This document shows, piece after piece, positions 27,241 through 35,991 of a DNA stretch of 64,000 bases. The notes beneath the pieces were generated by a model. The model ran no database searches. It was not told where the DNA came from and was given only the letters and a program-made list of their open reading frames with translations. Position numbers and translations under genes: made by a program. Every line of letters starts with the position of its first letter. Position 1 is the first letter of the stretch. Source of the stretch: Nostoc sp. C052 (lineage in GTDB: Bacteria; Cyanobacteriota; Cyanobacteriia; Cyanobacteriales; Nostocaceae); the NCBI RefSeq assembly GCF_013393905.1, contig NZ_CP040272.1, positions 3,654,001 to 3,718,000 of the forward strand, given 5' to 3'.

Positions 27241-27874
27241 TTTCACCCATACTAAATTCTTACTTTTCACGTCATCTGAAAAAGCTCTTTTCTTTGTGTT
27301 CTCTGTGCCTCTGCGGTTATATAAATTGCTTCTAAACAGCAGAGACGCGGAGAGCGCTGAGAAAAACAAGAGATTTTATAAGTCATCTTGCAAAGGCTTT
27401 CCTTGTTCCCATAGCAACAATGGGAACGAGAAACCAGGTAAGTAATTAGGAGACTTTATCGGGCAAAATCCAGGCGACTAATTCAACACTGATATCAAAG
27501 CCAGTTAAAACATACTTACATATTCGGCCAGACATGATATGATACATAATCTAGTCGTAGTCTCTGTATTTTTTTGCTCTAATAGTAAGCACACAAACTT
27601 TCTGTTTTACGAACATTAAGTATTGCTAATACTAATTCAGGGCTGGTAATATGCAGATTTGCTAAAACTTCATCAGAAAAATTAATAGAGACGTTGCAAA
27701 GCAATGTCTCTATTCGTGTCCTTGTCTGTGCAAATTATCTTATCCAAATAAAGGAAAAAGCATGAACAAAGTGAACGCAAAGCGACGCTACGTAAATACA
27801 ACGAAGTAGGATGAAAACTTTTAAGCTATGGTAGTCTGTCTTATTAATTTTGAGGAGTTACAAAAGTTCCTAGC

Positions 27875-28019
27875 TAAGTACAACCCACCACAAAAAGAGT
27901 ATGGAATTTAATTATTCGTAAGTTGGGTGGTAGCAAGATCCCCGTAAGTAGCGGTACACAGTCAAACCCAACATCAACCCTTGATTTTTCCGAACCAATT
28001 TTACGGTGACGTGTACTTA
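27875..28019. mobile_element. Miniature element B, copy 2
   Basis: Begins TAA-GTACAACCCACC and ends GGTGACGTGTAC-TTA, with near-perfect 9-nt termini CTAAGTACA/TGTACTTAG. It carries an extra tagcaagatccccgta segment absent from copy 1. It lies in the gene-free region 27241-28144, which otherwise holds heptad-like gcagagacgcgga repeats and AT-rich DNA with no recognised gene. Confidence 0.7.
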
Positions 28020-28144
28020 GTAAGCGGCTTTAGCTCTTGAAATTGAGCGATAAATCGCTGAATACGAACTACTAACTCAGATTTTCAAGTGAAGTCTATT
28101 CTGACAAAACAGGGCTGCAAGAACTTTTAATCAGGGAAAGAATT

Positions 28145-29464
28145 ATGATACCAAGTAATAGAGAAAACTTCCAAAAAGAAAAGCTAAAGCTTGTTTCTTT
28201 TGAACTTCCACCTGCACTTAAATCTGTAAATTTTTCTTGTTTTGTTATTGGTGAAAGCTTATCTTTTTTTGGGTCTTGGATGACACAAATTGCTTTAGTA
28301 TGGCTAGTTTATCAACTAACTAATTCGGCCGTATTAGTTGGTGTAGCTGGATTTACAAATCAAGCGATGGGCTTGGTCATTACTCCTTTAGTAGGAGTTT
28401 TATTAGATCGTTGGAACTTACGATATGTCTTATTAACTACTCAGTTAGTATCTATTTTTCTCTCTTCTACCCTAACGTTTCTAACTCTTAGTGGTAACAT
28501 CAACGTTGTATGGATTATTGTCATTGGTACACTTCAGGGAACAGTAAAAGCTTTTGATTTACCAGCACGTCAGGTAATTATTCCCAGACTTTTGGATAAA
28601 AAATCAGATACTTATAGTGCAATGGCTTCCCATTCATTCTTGATTAACACAGCGAAGTTTGTTAGTCCGATGATTGGGGGTTTACTGATTGCCAGATCTG
28701 GTGCAGCTTCCTGTTTTCTCGTAGATAGTATTAGTTATCTACCCTTTGTATCTGCAATCTTAACTGTCAAAGTAAACCCAGTTATACATAATTCATCTAA
28801 TCACAAGTCCCAGATTTGGAACAACCTCAAAGAAGGGTTTGTTTACGCATACAAATTTTTACCAATTAAATACTTATTGATATTGCAAATTATTGTCTGT
28901 TTTATGGGAATGACCCATGTCAATTTAGTACCAATTTTTGCTCAAGAAGTTTTGAAAGGTAACGCAGAAACTATGGGTTATCTGATGACAGCTTCGGCAC
29001 TTGGTTCTATAATTTCAGGTGTTTATCTCATTTCCAGAAAAAATATCATCGGATTAGGAACAATCATCGCAACTTCTACAGCCATTTTAGGTTTAGGGTT
29101 AATAATTTTTTCCCGGTCAACTAATCTAAATATTTGTCTAATATTCATGTTTATCATCGGCATGAATAATAGTCTCACTTTGGCTTCAATTAGTAACTTT
29201 ATGCAATCGATTCTGCTTGAAGAAGATAAAAGAGGTAGAGTAACCAGTATCTTTACAACTGGTTTTTTAGGAATACTACCTTTTGGTAATTTATTTTTCG
29301 GAGCATTGGCAGGTTACTTTGGTGTTAGTAATGCTTTAATGTTTGGTGGTATCTGTTGTATTTTCGGAGCATATTTCTTTAGTAGACAACTACCAAAAAT
29401 AGGAAAAATAGTAGATCCAATTTACGCTCAGTTGGGGTTATTTCCACAGTCAAATAAAGGCTAA
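28145..29464 (+). CDS. MFS transporter, EntS-like
   Basis: 439 residues with about twelve membrane segments, of the MFS_3/EntS type. Family blocks are FFGSWMTQIALVWLVYQLTNSAVLVGVAGF near the N-terminus, LDRWNLRYVLL as motif A and ARQVIIPRLLDKKSDTYSAMASHSF in the central part. Related proteins export siderophores or other small molecules. AGGGAAAG lies about 6 nt before ATG. Its TAA stop at 29462-29464 is also the left border of miniature element B copy 3. Confidence 0.85.
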   Translation: MIPSNRENFQKEKLKLVSFELPPALKSVNFSCFVIGESLSFFGSWMTQIALVWLVYQLTNSAVLVGVAGFTNQAMGLVITPLVGVLLDRWNLRYVLLTTQLVSIFLSSTLTFLTLSGNINVVWIIVIGTLQGTVKAFDLPARQVIIPRLLDKKSDTYSAMASHSFLINTAKFVSPMIGGLLIARSGAASCFLVDSISYLPFVSAILTVKVNPVIHNSSNHKSQIWNNLKEGFVYAYKFLPIKYLLILQIIVCFMGMTHVNLVPIFAQEVLKGNAETMGYLMTASALGSIISGVYLISRKNIIGLGTIIATSTAILGLGLIIFSRSTNLNICLIFMFIIGMNNSLTLASISNFMQSILLEEDKRGRVTSIFTTGFLGILPFGNLFFGALAGYFGVSNALMFGGICCIFGAYFFSRQLPKIGKIVDPIYAQLGLFPQSNKG

Positions 29465-29602
29465 GTACAGTCCACCCAAAAAAGAGTATGGAATTGAATC
29501 ATTCATAGGTTGGGTGGTAGCAAGATCCCCGTAGAGGTACGTAGTGAAACCCAACATCAACCCTCGATATTTCCAAACCTCTTTTACGGTGACGTGTACT
29601 AA
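29462..29602. mobile_element. Miniature element B, copy 3
   Basis: Starts TAA-GTACAGTCCACC and ends GGTGACGTGTAC-TAA. The left TAA is the stop codon of the MFS gene. It shares the tagcaagatccccgta segment with copy 2. No ORF. Confidence 0.75.
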
Positions 29603-29756
29603 GTACAACATTTCATTAATTCATAGCGAATTAACTTTGGCAAAACTCTGCGTACCTCTGCATTTACCTCTGTGTTCCTCTGCATTGAAAAAAGTTACGA
29701 ACTTATGCAAAGCTTTAGATGTTTTGTAGAGGCAATCACCTAATTATATCAACTGT

Positions 29757-30590
29757 TTAACTACGTTTCATACCCCATTTTTGCACTGTGTTGATTTCAA
29801 TTAATCGAAAAAGATAATTGACAGCTAAACCCAAAATTGCAATTACCACTAATCCAGCAAATACGCGATCGGTTTGTAGAAAGTAGCGACTATTATTAAT
29901 CTGCCATCCCAAACCGCTGGTAGCACCTCCTGAACCAAACATTAATTCAGCGGCAATCACGGTACGCCAACCAAAAGCCCAAGCAGTTCTTAAGCCTGTT
30001 AAGATGTGAGGTAATGCAGCCGGGAGCATAATTTCTCGAATCAATTTAAAACCATCTAGACCAAGGTTTTTACCCACCATAAGAACCGTTGGGTTGATAG
30101 TACTGAGTCCCATTTCTGTATTTAGGGCAATTGGCCAAGTTGTCGCATGGGCAGTAACTATGATAATAGAAACAGAAGTGAACCCAAACCAAATCATTAC
30201 TAGGGGTAAAATAGCGATCGCAGGTAAGGGATTCAGCATCGAACTCATCACAATTAGCAAATCTTGACCAAAACGAGAAACTTTAGCGAAAGCTGCTAAA
30301 GCTGTACCCACAATCACACCCAAGACCATACCGATACATAACACAGACAAAGTACTGAGTGTTGCTTGTAGCAGTTTTTGACTCAATAAGTCGTGCCACA
30401 GTACTTCTAAAACTGCTATTGGGCTAGGAATCAGCAAGGCAGGAACTTGGGCAATCCATACATACAATTGCCAAAAAATCAATAAGCTACAAAAAATTAC
30501 TCCGCGCCTGAAAGTACTACTAGTTTTGAGATCAGCATATAACTTCTCAAATTTATCGGAACTTGCTGTTGTTCGACTCACGAATTTCAT
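29757..30590 (-). CDS. ssuC: Sulfonate/taurine ABC transporter permease
   Basis: 277 residues with about six membrane segments. The EAA-like loop is GKNLGLDGFKLIREIMLPAALPHILTGLRTAWAFGWRTVIAAEL (about 175-220), the hallmark of SsuC/TauC/NrtB permeases. Its ATG overlaps the TGA of a short open frame upstream (ATGA). The binding-protein gene precedes it, but no SsuB-type ATPase gene follows on the minus strand; the next sequence downstream is a miniature element and an MFS gene on the other strand. Confidence 0.88.
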   Translation of the reverse strand: MKFVSRTTASSDKFEKLYADLKTSSTFRRGVIFCSLLIFWQLYVWIAQVPALLIPSPIAVLEVLWHDLLSQKLLQATLSTLSVLCIGMVLGVIVGTALAAFAKVSRFGQDLLIVMSSMLNPLPAIAILPLVMIWFGFTSVSIIIVTAHATTWPIALNTEMGLSTINPTVLMVGKNLGLDGFKLIREIMLPAALPHILTGLRTAWAFGWRTVIAAELMFGSGGATSGLGWQINNSRYFLQTDRVFAGLVVIAILGLAVNYLFRLIEINTVQKWGMKRS

Positions 30591-30740
30591 ACTCTAAAAG
30601 CCTCACGTCGGGAATAATTGCCGAGTAAACTTTCTAGATAAGCAGCAACTTCGACAAACTTATTAGTATTGATATACTTACCTGGGCTGTAGCTATTGCG
30701 TACATTTTTTGCTAGAATAAAACCCTCGAAATTAATCATT
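30587..30740 (-). pseudogene. Short coding frame between ssuA and ssuC, apparently frameshifted
   Basis: An open frame of about 46 codons reads ILAKNVRNSYSPGKYINTNK, continues with FVEVAAYLESLLGNYSRREAF, and ends in a TGA that overlaps the ssuC ATG. It lacks a start codon in its own frame. An ATG at 30740, just after GGGGGAGATTAACTTA, would join it if the five-T run (30719-30723 on the minus strand) were one base shorter. It is either a small gene with a homopolymer frameshift or the tail of a deleted gene. Family not recognised. Confidence 0.5.
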
Positions 30741-30743
30741 AAG

Positions 30744-31736
30744 TTAATCTCCCCCAGAACCTTTAAGCGGCGGTAAAATTAATTCATCGATTGATTTGGG
30801 CTGCTTGTTTAATATGCCAATTTCATGCATAAATGCTCCATATTGGAGGAAGGCTCTTGGCTCAATTCCATAAGCAACTGCTTTATTCGTCAGCCATTTT
30901 TTATATTGTTCCTGTGAGACTTTTCCGCCATCTATTTCTGAGAGAATTTTGGCCGCTTCATCAGGTTTTTCATTCACGAGTTTAGTAGCATTAGCAATTG
31001 CGTTATATAAAGCTTTACCAAACTCAGGATATTGATTGTAGAATTTTTCAGTCATAAATACACTAGCGGCGCTAGTCTTACCAAAAATATCAGAGCTTTT
31101 AATAATTACCCTACCACCTTGTTCAACTTCCTGAAATTGAAAAGGTGGCGTTGTAAAATGTGCATCAATTTGACCCGTTAACAGCGATTGCAAACCTAGC
31201 GGGTGAGAAATCACTTGGAAGTTTTGATCGAGTGCGGTGGGATTTCCTAATTCTTTTTGCGCCACCTTTCGGACTACAAGTGCTTGTATCCCATCTAGAG
31301 ATGGTAAACCAATTTTCATTCCTGGCTTGATATCTTTGAGACTTTTGATATTGGGATTTTTCGTTATTAACCAAAACTCACTATAGTTGAGTGAAGCTAA
31401 TGTTTTCCAGCCCACACCTTTATCCCAACCGACAAGAAACGCACCAATCCCACTTGCACCAGCTTGTATTTGATTAGCGATAATTCCATCTCTAATAGCT
31501 GCACCATTCGATAATTCTTGCCACTCAAATTGTGTCTTGGGAAATTTTTTTTCTAAAATTTGCTGCTGCTTGACGATAAGTAGATTAGCGTAATTAATTC
31601 CAGGTTGATAAGCAATTGTTACTTTTTTTGGTACTTGTGAAGTAGTTTTATTACTAGAAGCACAAGCGACAAAGACAAACATCAATAGTGCTAATCCAAT
31701 CAATAAAATCCACGTTCTAAATCTCTTGAATATCAT
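30744..31736 (-). CDS. ssuA: Sulfonate-type ABC binding lipoprotein
   Basis: 330 residues. The signal TWILLIGLALLMFVFVACAS gives a lipobox (VAC, Cys about residue 25). The SsuA/NMT1-like domain shows VTIAYQPGINYANLLIVKQQ, FEWQELSNGAAIRDGIIANQIQAGASGIGAFLVGWDKG and LLTGQIDAHFTTPPF. It is followed by the short frame and ssuC, so it probably delivers an organic anion to that permease. A TACGGTAAATC site lies in the divergent spacer shared with the haloperoxidase-like gene. Confidence 0.82.
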   Translation of the reverse strand: MIFKRFRTWILLIGLALLMFVFVACASSNKTTSQVPKKVTIAYQPGINYANLLIVKQQQILEKKFPKTQFEWQELSNGAAIRDGIIANQIQAGASGIGAFLVGWDKGVGWKTLASLNYSEFWLITKNPNIKSLKDIKPGMKIGLPSLDGIQALVVRKVAQKELGNPTALDQNFQVISHPLGLQSLLTGQIDAHFTTPPFQFQEVEQGGRVIIKSSDIFGKTSAASVFMTEKFYNQYPEFGKALYNAIANATKLVNEKPDEAAKILSEIDGGKVSQEQYKKWLTNKAVAYGIEPRAFLQYGAFMHEIGILNKQPKSIDELILPPLKGSGGD

Positions 31737-31999
31737 GATTATTTTTTGCTTTGTTTAAGATATTTATGTTATTTTTTAATTTAAACGAAAGTATCACACA
31801 GCTAGCAGCAAAAAACAAGGTATTTGCAAGTTAGACCCTACGGAAGGTTCGGCCAGAACGAGAGAATGAAAACTTCTTCCTCTACTCCTCATCTTGTTCT
31901 GCCGTAACTCCTCCAGGACTTTCAAGCCCTTGGCAAGTTTATTGTAAAAACCTCTTGATTTTGATCGCCGTTTGTGAGAAAGTCTGATTTAACATTAAA

Positions 32000-32020
32000 A
32001 TACGGTAAATCGATAGACTT
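32000..32020 (+). promoter_or_regulatory. Candidate shared operator, divergent spacer
   Basis: ATACGGTAAATCGATAGACTT lies between the ssuA-like gene (minus) and the haloperoxidase-like gene (plus). TGCAGATATTTGCA follows at 32020-32033. Nothing else was recognised in the gene-free region 31737-32368. Confidence 0.35.
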
Positions 32021-32368
32021 GCAGATATTTGCAGTCTGACTGGAAGAAAGTGCAGCTCATATAGCGACTCTTGAATCTTGGCAACAAGCTATCGGACTGA
32101 TTCAGACTACGGAAGTGTAATAACCATACGATGAGAGCTTGAGTATTAGCATTAAATACTTAGATAATTGTCGGGAGAACAATCTCCAATGCAAGTTACT
32201 TGCTAGTAGAACAATCCCAGATTTCATCACAAATTCAGTGAGATTGCCATCTTTTTATAGAGGTGGGTATTCCGTGTGTGGCTCAAAGTCATTCTAGCTT
32301 TTAGCCGCTCATGTATTTACTTATGGCTGGATTTTTGAATTATTTTTTGCCAGTGGAGAACAACTTAG

Positions 32369-34210
32369 ATGCAAGCAGATCCCAATTCTCATCATGATTC
32401 TGAAAAAAATGCTCAGGCTGATAGTGAAATAAGCAAAACTAAGCAATTTCAAACTAACGCAGGTAGTAGAAGATTATTCCTTGGTCGCGCCAGCAGACGC
32501 TCATTTCTCGGTCGCGCCGGCTTATTTAGTGCAGCTAGTGTTGTCGCCGGAGTTTTTAGCTCATCCTTTTCCTTGAAGAAAGGAGAAAATATTGTCCAGG
32601 CTCAGGAACCTGCTGTCAAACCAAAATATAGCGACTTACGCGAGAAAGCCTTTCAAGTGCGTACAACAGCAGCCAAGGTTAATCGGGAAATTCCCATTCC
32701 TCCCCATCCCACCAATGGAGATGAGGCGAAGTACGCCAACAAAATTGCCACAGATACACGAGGATTGCCCCATAATCAACTGGGCGAAGTGGATCTGAAG
32801 GCTTATCAATCTTTGATTAATGCGCTGAACTCTGGCGATCCCAACGAGTATGAAAAGATTATTTTGGGTGGCAAACGGAAGCTGGTACAACCGCTCACCC
32901 CATTAGCAATTAGCTTGAGTGGGGTGAATACTTGCCAATTGGCGATTCCAGTACCACCCACCCTGGATAGTGCAGAACAGGGGGCTGAATTCCTGGAAAT
33001 TGCTTGGCAACAACTCTTACAGGATGTACCTTTTAGCGAATTCCGCAATGATACAACTAACCCGCTGATTCTGGCGGCGGTTAAGGATCTGAATCGGTTA
33101 TCAGCATTTAAAGGGCCTAAACAAAACGGACGGGTTACACCCGAACTACTGTTTCGAGGCACCGCAATTTACGTTGATGCCTCTGGTAAAACGATTTATC
33201 ACACCCTACCAGGGGTAGATTTGGGCCCTTATGTTTCCCAGTTTTTACTGCGTCCAATACCCGCAGGAACGCATAGTTATGCTCAACTTAACCGGGTTCC
33301 TCTAGCTATTCCCGAAAATAGTTTCCAAACTAACTATGACGAGTGGTTGCTAGTACAAAATGGTGGCGATCCTGGTCGAACGATTAAGTTTGACTCAACC
33401 CGTCGCTACTTTATCAACGGGCGCGACCAGTCAGAGATTGCCCACACGCCGCCACCAGTCTATACAAATGCAGCTTTGATTCTACTCGCCAAGCCAGTCA
33501 GTGATAATCCCCTAGCTGGCGGTGTTGGTTCACCTTACAATGCTGGCAATCCTTACAACAAGTCGAAGACACAATCTGGTGGTTCTGGAACATTTGGCCC
33601 AGGGTATTCACAATCTCTGATCGGTTGGGTTAGTCCACATGCAATTAGAGCAGCTTATTGGCAAAAGTATTATGTACATCGTCGTCTAAGAGCCGAGGCT
33701 TATGGTGGGTTAGTTCACAACAACAAGGTGAATAAAACCAACTATCCGATTCACTCTGAAGTTTTCCAGTCAGAAGCACTCGATCGCTTCTTCAGCAAAA
33801 ATAAATCTTATCTGCTACCCCAAGCTTTTCCCGAAGGCGCACCGTTGCATTCTTCTTATCCAGGGGGCGCTTCGGTGTCGGCGGGTGCTAGCGTCACAAT
33901 CTTGAAGGCCCTATTTGATGAGAATTATGTGATTCCGAATCCGGTAGTGCCCGATCCCAAAGATCCCACCAAGTTGATTCCATATCAAGGGCCACCATTG
34001 ACAGTAGGCGGTGAATTGAACAAATTAGCGGCGAATATTGGCTTAGGTCGTGATAGTGCAGGGATTCACTGGCGCACAGATGCAGCCGCATCGTTAGCTC
34101 TTGGCGAAGCGATCGCCATTGGTATCCTGAAAGACGAGAAACTAACTTTCCGCGAAAAATTTGAAGGTTTCACGTTTACCAAATTTGATGGGACAAAAGT
34201 CACGATTTAA
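32369..34210 (+). CDS. Vanadium-dependent haloperoxidase homologue lacking the acid-base His
   Basis: 613 residues. Two back-to-back twin-arginine motifs (SRRLFLG 33-39, SRRSFLG 42-48) precede a hydrophobic stretch, so Tat export is expected. The C-terminal half carries the vanadate pocket of bromoperoxidase-type enzymes: K433 and R441 in WQKYYVHRRLRAEAYGG, H494 in PLHSSYPGG, and R561 and H567 in GRDSAGIHWRTDA. H567 is the vanadate-ligand position. Where the family has Ser-Gly-His (SYPSGH/AGH), this protein reads G499-G500-A501, so the phosphate-site Ser and the acid-base His are both replaced. Halide oxidation is therefore doubtful; it may be a phosphatase-like, redox-silent or otherwise altered member. 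GGAG lies about 12 nt before ATG. The next gene encodes a haem c protein. Confidence 0.85.
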   Translation: MQADPNSHHDSEKNAQADSEISKTKQFQTNAGSRRLFLGRASRRSFLGRAGLFSAASVVAGVFSSSFSLKKGENIVQAQEPAVKPKYSDLREKAFQVRTTAAKVNREIPIPPHPTNGDEAKYANKIATDTRGLPHNQLGEVDLKAYQSLINALNSGDPNEYEKIILGGKRKLVQPLTPLAISLSGVNTCQLAIPVPPTLDSAEQGAEFLEIAWQQLLQDVPFSEFRNDTTNPLILAAVKDLNRLSAFKGPKQNGRVTPELLFRGTAIYVDASGKTIYHTLPGVDLGPYVSQFLLRPIPAGTHSYAQLNRVPLAIPENSFQTNYDEWLLVQNGGDPGRTIKFDSTRRYFINGRDQSEIAHTPPPVYTNAALILLAKPVSDNPLAGGVGSPYNAGNPYNKSKTQSGGSGTFGPGYSQSLIGWVSPHAIRAAYWQKYYVHRRLRAEAYGGLVHNNKVNKTNYPIHSEVFQSEALDRFFSKNKSYLLPQAFPEGAPLHSSYPGGASVSAGASVTILKALFDENYVIPNPVVPDPKDPTKLIPYQGPPLTVGGELNKLAANIGLGRDSAGIHWRTDAAASLALGEAIAIGILKDEKLTFREKFEGFTFTKFDGTKVTI

Positions 34211-34224
34211 AGCTTTCACTGTTT

Positions 34225-34750
34225 AGAAACTTCCAAATAAAAAATATCCAACCAACTATTTATTGTGGGGTGGGTGACACGATAGCCCAGTATATAGGGC
34301 GCTCATGTTGCCAACCCCACAAGATTGGATAATTTATGAAGAAGGGGAAGGGGGAAAGGGAAAGGGGGAAAGGTAAAAACCGTACTGCGTCACGCTCCGC
34401 TAACGCCCGCAAGTGGCGCGAAATAATCCAAATTTTATGAGGAAGGTAAAAACCGTACTGTGTCCCGCTCCGCTAACGCCCGCAAGTGGCGCGACCTGTT
34501 CATCTCTTTCCCCTTTCCCCTTTAACCGAATGGCACTAAGAAAAGCTATAAGCTTTGCCCTAACTGGTTCCCAGCCTCCAGGCTGGGAACCCATTCTCGG
34601 AGGCTCTGCCTCCAGGGGGCTGACCAGAGGCAGAGCCTCTTGGAATACATTCCCAGTCTTCAGACTGGGAACGAGATGACACAAGCCTTTCGCCTTTTCT
34701 TAGTGCCATTCCCCTTTAACCTTTTCCCTTTTATTTCTTGGAAGTCCCTT
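34225..34750. repeat. Dispersed repeat G, copy 2, host of element A
   Basis: Starts aaacttccaaataaaaaata and ends ttttatttcttggaagtccct, imperfect inverted termini also found at 50409-50667. It carries ggggaaa heptads, two copies of a ccgtactg...tccgctaacgcccgcaagtggcgcg block (34370-34424 and 34443-34492), and an inserted miniature element at 34528-34711. Confidence 0.65.
34528..34711. mobile_element. Miniature element A, copy 2 (intact ends)
   Basis: 184 bp with perfect 18-bp inverted termini GAATGGCACTAAGAAAAG/CTTTTCTTAGTGCCATTC. It contains GTTCCCAGCC and GAGGCTCTGCCTC palindromes. CCCTTTAACC flanks both sides, but the host tract is itself a TTTAACC tandem repeat, so a target duplication is not proven. 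Confidence 0.8.
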
Positions 34751-34844
34751 AGAAAGGCAGACTTGGAGACGCGTTAGCAGAACAAAAGTGCAATGTCGCG
34801 TCTCTACCATTGCTTTGCATCCTATTGAGTTGAAAAATTCCCCA

Positions 34845-35891
34845 ATGTCTAGTCTTCGGAAATTTTACTCGCGATGCTTGCGGCGGGCTACGCTTACGCA
34901 GTTTGTGTTATTGAGCATAGTAGTAGCGATCGCCCTCTTGATCTCTACAACCCCAGCATTCAACACCAAGAATACAGTATCAGCACAAGAAGCATCGCCA
35001 GACATAGAACTAGCTCAGAAAATCGGCAAAGAAATTATTGCGGCTTGTCCCGTCGTCTCTGATGCTAAAAATTTAGCTGCCTTCAACTCCTGCGCTGACA
35101 AACTCGCGAAGCTAACAATCTTGCGCGAAACTATGAACGTACCCTTTTTATGGGGCGCTCAAAATAAAGTTGGTAACTATAATCTCAAAGATAATCAAAA
35201 AACCGAATTTGATCCCTTGGTATGGCGGCGTACTTACCTCTCTACCTTTATGTTTAAAGGTGAACCCAAGGTTGAACAGGTAAATAATCTGATTGTCATC
35301 CACCTTTTTACTCAGTTTCGGAATCAGCTTGATATTGGAGATTTTCCTTATCCGTTCTGGCACTCATCAAAAAAATGGGATTCTTATCAGCAAACTACAG
35401 AATTACTTTTCTTTCTAGAACAAAAGAAGCTGATCGGTTCGCTACGTTCAGCAGTAGTTGATCCCAAGCGTCCAAAGGTAAATCATGCCTGGGATGGTAA
35501 ATGGGTTTGGAATGACGCTAAGGGCAAGAAGCAGCCTTATGTGACACTATATACACATTTATTTTCTCCATCGAACCCATACGTGACTAAAGTTGATGCT
35601 GCTTATCGGGCATTGGAGGTCAAGCTGAGGGAAAATGCTTGTGTTGTCTGTCACAGTCCAGACAACGCCGCCAAGCAGAATCCTATATTAATACTGAATT
35701 ATCCGAATCAGGCTCTCACCTTACGACATGAAACGGTGCGCCAAATCAAAGAAAAACTCATGCCTCCTCCAGATGGGATTGCTAACGATCAAGAGCGACA
35801 ACAGCTTATTGAACTCGCTCAGAGATTTGCCCAAGCAGGCGATCAAGCTCTTGCTTACGAAGGTGAAAAAATAACTTCTGAAAAAAATTAA
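34845..35891 (+). CDS. Exported mono-haem c-type cytochrome-like protein
   Basis: The start is ATG 34845; the in-frame ATG at 34788 lies in repeat-rich DNA. About 348 residues. The signal region LTQFVLLSIVVAIALLISTTPAFN is followed by an exported body. One haem motif CVVCH lies in the last third (ENACVVCHSPDNAA), with EKLMPPPDG about 50 residues later, whose Met is the likely sixth ligand. The N-terminal two thirds have no family I recognise. Immediately downstream of the haloperoxidase-like gene, it may donate or accept electrons for it; this is inferred from position only. Confidence 0.72.
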   Translation: MSSLRKFYSRCLRRATLTQFVLLSIVVAIALLISTTPAFNTKNTVSAQEASPDIELAQKIGKEIIAACPVVSDAKNLAAFNSCADKLAKLTILRETMNVPFLWGAQNKVGNYNLKDNQKTEFDPLVWRRTYLSTFMFKGEPKVEQVNNLIVIHLFTQFRNQLDIGDFPYPFWHSSKKWDSYQQTTELLFFLEQKKLIGSLRSAVVDPKRPKVNHAWDGKWVWNDAKGKKQPYVTLYTHLFSPSNPYVTKVDAAYRALEVKLRENACVVCHSPDNAAKQNPILILNYPNQALTLRHETVRQIKEKLMPPPDGIANDQERQQLIELAQRFAQAGDQALAYEGEKITSEKN

Positions 35892-35991
35892 TCCCAATTA
35901 TTAACCCCAGTAACACGATTGAGATACAGTAGTTTATAGCCTAGCTTTTGCAAAGTCATGCTTGTCGCTGTGCAATGCTCTGGGAAAATCA

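Noticed and set aside
34413..34684. Overlapping frames on both strands of about 90 codons
   Set aside because: They are translations of element A palindromes and the ccgctaacgcccgcaagtgg block; the same peptides appear at other copies.
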